32,159 nucleotides of DNA from Thomasclavelia saccharogumia DSM 17460 (lineage in GTDB: Bacteria > Bacillota_I > Bacilli_A > Erysipelotrichales > Coprobacillaceae): assembly GCF_000686665.1 (NCBI RefSeq), contig NZ_JMLH01000033.1:1-32159 (forward strand), in the 5' to 3' direction. Under the pieces are notes generated by a model, which saw only the letters and a list, made by a program, of their open reading frames with translations, had not been told where the DNA came from and ran no database searches. A program made the position numbers and the translations under genes. This document shows, piece after piece, positions 8,147 to 16,500 of the stretch (its first letter is position 1; each line of letters starts with the position of its first letter).

Positions 8147-9457
8147 TTACTTAATTGTAAAGATTATCTCAACAGAAAACTCCTGTTCTCCTGCAACAAT
8201 CCTCATGATTCCTCCATATCTTTCCACCAGCTTCTTTACCGTATGAAGCCCGATTCCATGACTGCCGGAATCTCTTTTTGTACTTATATATCGCTCCTTC
8301 TCTTTTATTAAAGGCACAATATAATTATTGCGAAATTCCATTACCAGGAAATGATTTTCATTCCCCATATACATATTACAAATCACATACTTATCTTTCT
8401 CTGTCTTTTCAGCAGCCTCGATTGCATTATCCAAAAGGTTCCCCACAATAGAAATCAAATCCAGGTCTTCTATAAAATCTGTTCTAAGATTATTTCCAAG
8501 TTTGATTTTATACAATATGCCTTTTGATTCGGCGACAAATTTTCTTTCACATAAAATACTGTTTAGAACCGGATCAGCGCAGCAACTATAATTTTTCATT
8601 TCCTGTATCCGGATCCCCAAATGTCTTACCATGTTATCCAACTCAAGATTTTTTCCATTTTCTATCAAGTTCGCTGTAATACAAAGAAATTTATTCACAT
8701 CATGCAAAAAAGCCCTTTTATCTTCGTTTACTTTATTGATATATTTCTGATTGATATTTTCAGCTTTACTTTTCTGATAAAGCAATTCCATCTTTTTTAC
8801 TTCTTCAGACCTTTCAATTAATTTATCAAAGACTGCAAATATACAAATATTCGTCATTAACAGCAATGCTGCTCCAATAGGAATCATGATACGATTTACA
8901 CCGGTAAAAGAAATATGCGAATAGTATATACACATAAAAATGATAATTGTCGCTATCGGCAGAGTTAACAGCACAGTAAACAATTTATTTTCAATCGTCA
9001 GATAATTCTTCTTTCTTGTTATCTGGTTAATACATTTCACGAGTAAAAAAGTCATCGTTTTCATCAGCAAAATAGCCAATGTTTTTTCCAGCTCAGACTG
9101 AAATTCGTTTGCTGTTCCAGTTACTCCATAGGCTTCAGTAATCGCAGCAAACAAAAACTCTGGTATGATTGCCAACATATAATAACAACAGGCCATGATA
9201 ACTTTCTTCCACTTACTGCCTTGAAAAATAATAATGGCAGCAATCGTATAACTTACAGGGATAATCGTAATATTAAATAGCGTCGTTCCCATATGATTTG
9301 CAATAAAAATACAAAGTGCCGCAGCAAAATACACCCCAATTCTTTTCCATAAAGATCCTACCCTATATGGAAACATATTTTTCCCAAAATCATTCAGCAT
9401 CCATACCTGAAGGCTGCAAACTAAAACATCTCTTAGTAAATCCATCAGATCAACCAT
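8147..9457 (-). CDS. agrC: AgrC-like GHKL sensor histidine kinase
   Basis: The 436-aa membrane kinase has about six hydrophobic segments in residues 1-210, then a coiled linker (about 211-245). The AgrC-type phospho-acceptor box is FLHDVNKFL (His252). A GHKL ATPase domain follows, with N-box GNLLDNAIEAAE (339-350) and G-box GSHGIGLHTVKKL (398-410). The membrane part should bind the cyclic peptide made from AgrD, and His252 should pass phosphate to the adjacent LytTR regulator. The gene overlaps that regulator's 3' end by 8 bp, so the two are coupled. The ribosome binding site AAAGGA abuts the chosen ATG; ATG at residue 5 is a possible alternative. Confidence 0.93.
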   Translation of the reverse strand: MVDLMDLLRDVLVCSLQVWMLNDFGKNMFPYRVGSLWKRIGVYFAAALCIFIANHMGTTLFNITIIPVSYTIAAIIIFQGSKWKKVIMACCYYMLAIIPEFLFAAITEAYGVTGTANEFQSELEKTLAILLMKTMTFLLVKCINQITRKKNYLTIENKLFTVLLTLPIATIIIFMCIYYSHISFTGVNRIMIPIGAALLLMTNICIFAVFDKLIERSEEVKKMELLYQKSKAENINQKYINKVNEDKRAFLHDVNKFLCITANLIENGKNLELDNMVRHLGIRIQEMKNYSCCADPVLNSILCERKFVAESKGILYKIKLGNNLRTDFIEDLDLISIVGNLLDNAIEAAEKTEKDKYVICNMYMGNENHFLVMEFRNNYIVPLIKEKERYISTKRDSGSHGIGLHTVKKLVERYGGIMRIVAGEQEFSVEIIFTIK

Positions 9458-10184
9458 TCCTTTCCCTCAGATATTCAAACAGCGCCTCGGTAAACTCTTC
9501 TTTCTTTGCTCTTGAAACATTCAGTTCTATTCCGTATTTCAACCGTAGTACGCCTTTTTCTAACCCTTCTACTTTTCCCAAATTAACAATGTAACTATAA
9601 TGCGCCTGTGCAAATCCCTGATCTTTTAACTGTTCACATAATTCTCCAAACGATTCTCTGCACCGAACTGTCTCTTTTTCTTGCTCTTTCACAATGGTTA
9701 TCACACATCCTCTTTTGGCTCTGGAAACATATAAGATATTTTCCACATGTATGCGTATTATCTTCCCCGCCGATGTCACCGTTACCGCATAGTCATTCAG
9801 AAAGCGTCTCTTTACCTCAGTCATAATAGCTGCAATTTCCCGGCGTAAGCTGGTATCGTGTAAGTCCTTCATAATATACCGGAAGGGCTGCCCAAAATTA
9901 ATACTGTCCACTGTCGGCTCAAAATAACTAGAACAGAAGATTAAAACTGCATCTTTGTTATAATTTCTCAATTTTAATGCTGTTTGGTTTCCATCCAGCC
10001 CCGGCATACGGATGTCTATAAAGACCAATTCGTGGAGAATATCCGTATGTTTCAAAAGTTCATTTCCAGATTCGTATTCATAAAATCTGATTTCATTTTC
10101 ATGCAAACTATTTTCATGCTCTACAATCTCCCTGATCGTTTTTCTATATCTTTTATCATCATCGCAAATAGCTATCTTATACAT
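9450..10184 (-). CDS. agrA: AgrA-like response regulator with LytTR DNA-binding domain
   Basis: The 244-aa two-domain regulator has a receiver domain with acidic cluster CDDD and phospho-acceptor Asp57 in FIDIRMPGLDG. A C-terminal LytTR domain spans about 135-240, with the family-typical ILYVSRAKRGCVITI and HYSYIVNLGKVEGL. The ATG at 10184 is chosen over an in-frame TTG at 10208 because AAGGAAGG sits just before it; the TTG lies inside a palindrome and has no ribosome binding site. As partner of the adjacent AgrC-like kinase it should activate target promoters at high cell density. Its own 5' side carries a 16-bp palindrome. It is distinct from the XRE-type regulator upstream. Confidence 0.93.
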   Translation of the reverse strand: MYKIAICDDDKRYRKTIREIVEHENSLHENEIRFYEYESGNELLKHTDILHELVFIDIRMPGLDGNQTALKLRNYNKDAVLIFCSSYFEPTVDSINFGQPFRYIMKDLHDTSLRREIAAIMTEVKRRFLNDYAVTVTSAGKIIRIHVENILYVSRAKRGCVITIVKEQEKETVRCRESFGELCEQLKDQGFAQAHYSYIVNLGKVEGLEKGVLRLKYGIELNVSRAKKEEFTEALFEYLRERNG

Positions 10185-10197
10185 AATCCTTCCTTTT

Positions 10198-10213
10198 GTT
10201 AGTTGCAACTAAC
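10198..10213. promoter_or_regulatory. Perfect 16-bp palindrome GTTAGTTGCAACTAAC before the AgrA-like gene
   Basis: All sixteen bases are self-complementary. The site is about 14 bp upstream of the response-regulator ATG and after the Cro/CI gene. Half-sites and spacing (GTTAG, six bases, CTAAC) equal those at 7305-7320. Its position near the gene start suits autoregulation or repression (inference). Which protein binds is unknown. Confidence 0.55.
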
Positions 10214-10270
10214 CTCATTTCATAAAAAAAACCATCCCGCAGAATTTTGCCATGAGATTATCTCTTACTT

Positions 10271-10510
10271 CTATAACTCCGGTTCCAACTCTGCAAAGAT
10301 GGAATCTCCAAAAAATTCTGGTATTGTGATTTCTAATCCATCACACAATTTCTTGATTGTAACTACGCCTACATTCTTACTCTGCCCATACAAAATATTC
10401 TTCAGCGTTGATGGCGGAACACCAGAACGTATCGCCGCCTCATTCACGGTAATATCGTTTTGCCTTATCAATTCTTCAAGACGATATATAACTGCTGTTT
10501 TCATATCCAT
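10271..10510 (-). CDS. Small Cro/CI (XRE)-type transcriptional regulator
   Basis: The 79-aa protein consists of a single helix-turn-helix domain: NDITVNEAAIRSGVPPSTLKN is the HTH core, followed by the XRE-typical IKKLCDGLEITIPEFF. The reading frame is open to a GTG at 10522, but AAGGTGG lies 8 nt before ATG 10510, so that start is chosen. It heads the quorum-sensing locus, 86 bp before the response regulator. A perfect inverted repeat about 70 bp upstream may be its operator. It probably sets basal agr expression or links the cargo to the mobile element (inference). No ligand or partner domain is present. Confidence 0.85.
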   Translation of the reverse strand: MDMKTAVIYRLEELIRQNDITVNEAAIRSGVPPSTLKNILYGQSKNVGVVTIKKLCDGLEITIPEFFGDSIFAELEPEL

Positions 10511-10580
10511 GATTTCTACCACCTTTTCTCTATTCTATATAAATTGCCCGTAAAAGGTCGCCCATATATAGTCTTTTTGA

Positions 10581-10598
10581 ACAAAGATACATCTTTGT
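10581..10598. promoter_or_regulatory. Inverted repeat ACAAAGAT-AC-ATCTTTGT upstream of the XRE gene
   Basis: Two perfect 8-bp arms flank a 2-bp centre, about 70 bp upstream of the XRE start. A further CTTTGTA half-site follows at 10602-10608. This is the 5' control region of the quorum-sensing locus, directly after the terminator of the mobile-element gene to the right. An operator for the XRE protein is likely (inference). I could not place convincing -35 and -10 boxes. Confidence 0.45.
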
Positions 10599-10641
10599 AA
10601 GCTTTGTATACTTTCGTGGTAGATAATTCAGCATTTTTACC

Positions 10642-10688
10642 AAAACAAAAAAAGCCGAAAGCCACATTGTTATCCGTGACCTCCGACT
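10642..10688 (-). terminator. Intrinsic terminator of the YodL-domain gene
   Basis: A 13-bp stem (10653-10665 with 10676-10688, including four G-U pairs on the minus strand) has a 10-nt loop and is followed on the minus strand by T7-G-T4. It lies just after the stop codon of the 918-aa gene. It separates mobile-element backbone transcription from the quorum-sensing and biosynthetic cargo. Confidence 0.8.
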
Positions 10689-10703
10689 CCTTTCTATCTC
10701 ATA

Positions 10704-13460
10704 CTACACCGTCCTTACATCCAAATCAGCCCCTCTCTCCGGCTTATCTTTTCCCTGTTTTTCCTGAATGATTCTCTTATTGATTTCCAAGCGTTCATGG
10801 ATTGACGGTTTTTTCTCTTTTTCTGTCATTGCTCTCTTTTGTGCTACTGGCTTTCTTTCAGCTTTCCCTGCGTCCTTAACTGCTGTATTTGCTTCAATGC
10901 CAGCTCTTGGCGCAGCTTCTCTGCTCTCAGTTTTCTCTGCTACCTGCTGTTCTCGTCTCTCCTGCACACCTTTTTCTTTCAGGCTGCAAAAGCTCTGCAA
11001 ATACGGCAACACATGATTCTGCATATCCGTCAGATCTTCCATATACTTCTGGTACTCTTCATTGCCTTTTCCTTGCTGATAGCTGATCCAGCTTTCATCT
11101 GTCAGTTTCATTTCATTCTGCATCTTTAACTGACTGATGATACCGCCGTTTCCGGTACCAATATCTATCTTACCTTGAAAATGGTGCAACATCTTGTCAC
11201 CTTTCTCAGCATAATATACTGTAAAAAACATCTGTGCTGTCGTTTTTGGTTCGTTTGTGTTTTGATCACGATCAGCATACCAGGTTTTGTCCTGTTCTAC
11301 GGTTCTTGAATCCAAATCAGATAACTTCTGGCATCTTGGCTTCCCTAGCTCACTTTTCTCACAATAATTCACATACACCATTGGTTCCATATCTTTTGGA
11401 AGCTCCGGTTCATAGGCTTTCAGCCTTTCAATCAATATACCTGCACGCACAGACTGGTCACATCCTTCATCTACAATATCCTTCAGATACGAAATATAGG
11501 AATGAATATTCCCGCTTCGCAAATCCAGCATTACTTCCTGTACCGTATTTTCTCCTATCTCCACATTATCCCGATACTCATACGGATCAAATGCTTCTGC
11601 AATCTCATCCAATGCCTCTGCCAGCTGTTCTGTGGTCATCTTCTCAGGATACATTGCTTCTCGAACATCCCGCATCGGTATATACTTATAGTCCGGCAAT
11701 GCTTCATGAATTTTCTCAATCCCTTCCCGTACCAGTGCAAGTTCTCCATAAAACCGAACATCATCCATCAGATTTCCAAATACAGTATTTCCTTTTACGA
11801 TTGCAAATTCGGCTTCATCGTAGTAACTGTCTTCCGGATCACGATAGATAATTCCCATTGAGCATCCGAGATAAGCTGTTTCTGGATTCTCCCTATATTT
11901 TTCATAGACTGCAGCTATCTGATTAACATCGGTACTTTTTTCATATGCTCCCATATCGTGAAACTCATCGCATTCTGTGGCGAAATATTCCAGATAAGGT
12001 TCTTTCTTCGGTGACATATTATTAAGAACGTTATCAATCATATTATAATTTGCCTCTTCCAGTTCCTCCACCTTCGCCAAAGGCTTATATTCGCCCTGGC
12101 TTTTCTGAATCTCTGCCATTACAACCTCATCCATTTCTTCCACTTTTTCCATCAACTGATCATAATCCCCACGGATGCGTTCTCCAGTCCAGCCTTCGTC
12201 TTCCAGAAGTTCCTCTGCCGCTTCTTCAATAGAATTTTCATCATTTTCATAGACGCCACCATCCATCAGACGGAAATCTTCATCGTAAAAGGAATAATCG
12301 TATCCTTCTTCTGTCCTCTGAATAGCAAAATACCGTTCTCCTACCTCATATGCCAGTTCACTAAGAACCTGTTCTTCCAGATTCAAGAAAGAATCCAGCT
12401 GTTCAAAACTGATACTGTCTACAAAATGAGCGGTTACTTTTTCCCCGTCATTCAGAACTACGATATCACTGACTGACAGGGAATGCCCACGGAAATCTTC
12501 CGGTCTATCAATGTTGAACCTTTCAAAAATATCATCCAGTGACATATTTCCCAGTAATTCGCCAACATAGACCAGCTTATAATCTTCTTTTTTTATCTGC
12601 ATACCATGACTTTCAATAAAACGCATATTCATAAATGCATAGTTTTCGCCCGGTGAATCATCCTTGATCTGATAAATACCAAAGGTTCGCCTTGTTCCTA
12701 ACAGCAGGTTTGCCTCTTTTAAAGACTGAATCTGTGGATATTTTTGCATTTCCCATTCCAGGTTACGAAAACGCTCCAGTTCTGTCCTAGACATCTGATA
12801 ATACTCTGGTCCTCGTTCAATTTCCATGCGTTCCGTGACATAGACCGGTGAAGAAAAATTAGTGATCAGATAAATATCTGCTCCGGCATCGTATAATTTC
12901 AGTGCTTCTTCCTGCTCAATGACACTCATAGGCTCCTGAAATGCTCCAAAATCTTCATCTGCATAATCCAGATCCTGATCCCTTATCCGTTCCCACATCT
13001 GTAATTCCATGCCAAACAGCCCTTCGTGTGCCTGTATCATTTCTTTACTTGCATACTCTCCCTTACCGCCATCGCTGCCCAGACAATAAATCTTAGAACC
13101 CATCCTGTGATAATCTAAGGCTGCTTCCTTTCTAAGCGGTACCATATCCTCTGCTGTATATCCATAATCCTGAAGTTCCAGCTTGCCTATGGTTGGATCT
13201 GGTAAGTCCTGAATATCCATTCTTGCATCATCCAGTAAATCCTCTACACTTTCTTCATCTGCTTTGCTCAATACATCTGCCAGATTTCTTACCAGAGTCC
13301 TAACCTTCTCTTCCTCACCGATCAGATTCGCATATTCAAAAAGCTGTTCTTTTACATCTGTTGAAATTTCTATACCTCTACGCTCTGCCTGACTGATCTG
13401 TTCCTGCGTATATTCCTGCATTTTCTGTGTTTCTCTACCCGTTATCCTGTTTCTTGCCAT
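10704..13460 (-). CDS. Large ICE-associated YodL-domain protein (918 aa)
   Basis: This soluble, acidic, multi-domain protein is of the type encoded next to the SNF2/methylase gene in Tn1549-like elements. A YodL-like domain is recognisable at about 257-359, from RTFGIYQIKDDSPGENYAF to GHSLSVSDIVVLNDG...AHFVDSISFEQLDSF. An acidic segment after it (about 371-460, RYFAIQRTEEGYDYSFYD) resembles DUF4316, and later parts (about 470-800) look like large polyvalent-protein modules; both are less certain. The C-terminus is Lys/Glu-rich and ends with KKPSIHERLEINKRIIQEKQ, shared with two neighbouring proteins. No catalytic motif is visible; an anti-restriction or conjugative DNA-processing role is only a guess. 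ATG 13460 has AGGAGG 7 nt upstream. Confidence 0.85.
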   Translation of the reverse strand: MARNRITGRETQKMQEYTQEQISQAERRGIEISTDVKEQLFEYANLIGEEEKVRTLVRNLADVLSKADEESVEDLLDDARMDIQDLPDPTIGKLELQDYGYTAEDMVPLRKEAALDYHRMGSKIYCLGSDGGKGEYASKEMIQAHEGLFGMELQMWERIRDQDLDYADEDFGAFQEPMSVIEQEEALKLYDAGADIYLITNFSSPVYVTERMEIERGPEYYQMSRTELERFRNLEWEMQKYPQIQSLKEANLLLGTRRTFGIYQIKDDSPGENYAFMNMRFIESHGMQIKKEDYKLVYVGELLGNMSLDDIFERFNIDRPEDFRGHSLSVSDIVVLNDGEKVTAHFVDSISFEQLDSFLNLEEQVLSELAYEVGERYFAIQRTEEGYDYSFYDEDFRLMDGGVYENDENSIEEAAEELLEDEGWTGERIRGDYDQLMEKVEEMDEVVMAEIQKSQGEYKPLAKVEELEEANYNMIDNVLNNMSPKKEPYLEYFATECDEFHDMGAYEKSTDVNQIAAVYEKYRENPETAYLGCSMGIIYRDPEDSYYDEAEFAIVKGNTVFGNLMDDVRFYGELALVREGIEKIHEALPDYKYIPMRDVREAMYPEKMTTEQLAEALDEIAEAFDPYEYRDNVEIGENTVQEVMLDLRSGNIHSYISYLKDIVDEGCDQSVRAGILIERLKAYEPELPKDMEPMVYVNYCEKSELGKPRCQKLSDLDSRTVEQDKTWYADRDQNTNEPKTTAQMFFTVYYAEKGDKMLHHFQGKIDIGTGNGGIISQLKMQNEMKLTDESWISYQQGKGNEEYQKYMEDLTDMQNHVLPYLQSFCSLKEKGVQERREQQVAEKTESREAAPRAGIEANTAVKDAGKAERKPVAQKRAMTEKEKKPSIHERLEINKRIIQEKQGKDKPERGADLDVRTV

Positions 13461-13480
13461 ATAAACTCCTCCTGTGTTCT

Positions 13481-13528
13481 AAAAAATGGCATAACCGGCA
13501 GAACATTCTTTCTGCCAAATTATGCCAT
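13481..13528 (-). terminator. Two-part hairpin between the SNF2/methylase and YodL genes
   Basis: Outer stem 13486-13494 with 13520-13528 (ATGGCATAA/TTATGCCAT) and inner stem 13497-13503 with 13510-13516 (GGCAGAA/TTCTGCC) are both perfect. On the minus strand they are followed by T6. The structure sits between the stop at 13542 and the ribosome binding site of the next gene, so it is a terminator or attenuator. Confidence 0.75.
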
Positions 13529-13541
13529 CTTTCCTGTTTAT

Positions 13542-16500
13542 TTATTCCAGACCGAAGTCCCGTTTTCTAGTTTCCTTTCCAGTTTCACTTTCCCGCTGAC
13601 TCTTTTCTTTATAAATCTGCAGTTTCTCATGGATAGAACCTCGTGCCGGTCTTTCTTCTTTCTCTTTTGATTCCGCTTGCTCTGTTTCTGTATCTTCCCG
13701 TTCATCCATATTGAGAAGTGCATTTAATTCTGATAGCCGCTCCAGTTTTTGGTTCAGTTCCTCTTCTTTTGAAAATGGCTTCCCGACTTCCTCTTTGGCA
13801 TTTGCCATCTGCTCCTGTACCGTTTCCAGCCGTTGTTCTGCTTCTGCCAGTTTCTCCGGATAACTTTCCAAAAGATTATTGATACGAGTGATATTTCCTA
13901 GAGCATCGGCTCCCAACCGAACTTTAGCTACCGATTCATACTTTACAGACAGGATAAACTCTTTGCTCCAGCTGTCGAATTGGATTCTCATGTTAAATCC
14001 CTGATAGCTTCCAATGTCCATAGCTGCATCTACAGACTTAATGTCTTTGCAGACCGCCAGAAGTGCCGCACCTGCCTCTTTCTTTTCTGTGAACACTTTG
14101 CCACTGATTTCCATAGAAAACTGCTCTGGATCTGTGATTTTATGCTCAGAAAAATGAGCGATGTCTGCCTTGTAGCTGTCAATGATCTCTGTCAGTTTTG
14201 CAATCTGTTGCGGAAAATTCCTTACAATATCATCTTCCAAACGATACTGGTTATTCATGTGATTGGCTTTTAAAAGTTTCAGCTTTGCCACATCCACGTC
14301 CAGTGCCATCTTCTCCTTTACTGCCGGATTTCCAGTTGCCAGTGCTTTAACCTCTGCATAGGAAAGTGCCGCTTCGTCCACATCTTCGCAGCTTCTGACC
14401 GGTGCTTTGCTGGTCATGATCTGGGAAATGAATTTCTGCTTGTTCTCGATCAGCTGCCACATGTAGCTGTCGAATGTGGATTCTGTTACATATCGGAAGA
14501 TATGAACCTTTTTATTATGATTTCCCTGGCGGATAATACGCCCTTCCCTCTGTTCCAAGTCAGATGGTTTCCAGCCAATATCCAGATGGTGCAACGCAAT
14601 CAGACGATCCTGCACGTTGGTCCCGGCACCCATCTTTGCTGTCGAACCAATCAAAAAACGAACCTGCCCGGATTTCACTTTTCCAAACAACTCCGTCTTC
14701 TTTGCTTCTGTATTTGCATCATGAATGAATGCTATCTCTTTTTCCGGTACACCTTTTTCCATCAGTTTCTGCTTCAAGTCGTCATAAACATTGAAACTGC
14801 CATCACCTTTCGGTGTGCTCAAGTCACAAAAAATCAGCTGTGCCGATTTCTGTGCTGCTGTGTCTTTCCAGATCTCATAGCTTTTCTCTGCACAGACTGC
14901 TATTTTGCTTTCTGGATTATCTGGCAATAGTTCGTTCACCAAACGCTGATCCAATGCTAATTTTCTTCCATCATTGGTGATTTTCAGCATATTATCAACT
15001 GAGGCATCTACCCCTCCGCTTCTGACAACTTCTGCACGTTCCCCCAGACTTTCTACGATTTCTTTCTGCTGTTCCGTTGGTTTCAGCACCACTGTTTCAT
15101 ATTCTGCTTCCGGCACAGGAAGTTTTAACTGATCGGAAGTCTTGATATCTGCAATCTCCTTAAACATATTCATCAGTTCCGGAATATTATAAAATCTTGC
15201 AAATCTTGATTTTGCACGGTAGCCTGTTCCTTCCGGTGCAAGCTCAATGCTCGTGACTACCTCGCCAAAGGTGGAGGCCCAGGAATCAAACAGTCCAAGT
15301 CCCATATTTTGTAATTTGCTGTTCTGCAGATACCGCTGCATAACATATAATTCCGTCATACTATTGCTGATTGGTGTGCCCGTAGCAAAGGTAATGCCTT
15401 TTCCTCCGGTAATCTCATCCAGATACTGACATTTATTGAACATATCTGCGGATTTCTGTGCTTCGTTCTGTGCAATCCCGGCTACGTTTCTCATTTTTGT
15501 ATAAAGAAACGCATTTTTATAGCTGTGTGCTTCATCTACATACAAGTGATCCACTCCCAGTTCTTCAAAAGTAACTACCTGATCTTTTTTCTCTTTCTGA
15601 TTCAGTTTCTCCAGCCTTGTCTGCAGTGTTTTTCTTGTCTTTTCAATCTGTTTGACGGTATAACGTCCACCATCCTGTTCATATCTTGCACTCTGGATTG
15701 CCATTTCCAGATCATCAATCTGCCTCTGAAGCATGGCTTCTTGTTTCTCATCAGAGATTGGAATACGCTCAAACTGAGAATGACCGATAATAATGGCATC
15801 ATAGTTTCCCATAGCGATCCTGGCACAGAACTTTTTCCGGTTTGCCGGTTCAAAATCTTTTTTGGTTGCTACCAGAATGTTCGCCCCTGGATATAGCTGT
15901 AGGAACTCAGCTCCCCACTGCTCTGTCAGATGGTTCGGAACTACAAAAAGATTTTTCTGAGATAATCCCAGACGTTTGCTCTCCATTGCCGCCGCTACCA
16001 TTTCGTAGGTCTTCCCAGCACCTACCACATGAGCAAGAAGCACATTATCACCATATAGCTGATGTGCGACTGCATTTTTCTGATGCGGTCGAAGTTCTAT
16101 TTCCGGATTCATCCCTGGGAAAGTCAGATGACTTCCATCGTATTCACGGGGACGGATACTATTAAAACGTTCATTGTACACGCTTACCAGTCTTTCTCTC
16201 CTCTGCTGATCCTTAAAAATCCAATCTTGGAATGCAGCCTTTAAGGCATCCTGCTTTTGTGATGCCAACATAGTTTCTTTTTTATTCAAAACTCGCACTT
16301 CATCCCCATTTTCATTTACAACTTTATCATAGATTCTAACATCTTTTAGATTCAAGGTATCTTCCAGAATCCGGTAGGCATTTGCTCTCTCCGTTCCATA
16401 CGTTGCATAGGCAAACGCATTTCTTGGACTGTCGGCGTTCTTTCCTGTAATCCTCCACTCACCATTTACCTCAGAGAATTTTACCTGTATTTCCTTCTGT

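Noticed and set aside
10185-10208. TTG start for the AgrA-like regulator
   Set aside because: It falls inside the 16-bp palindrome and lacks a ribosome binding site, while ATG 10184 has AAGGAAGG directly before it and matches the family's N-terminus.
10214-10270. Possible terminator after the XRE gene (T8 run on the minus strand)
   Set aside because: I could not build a stable stem before the T-run; the only pairing is a short imperfect palindrome.
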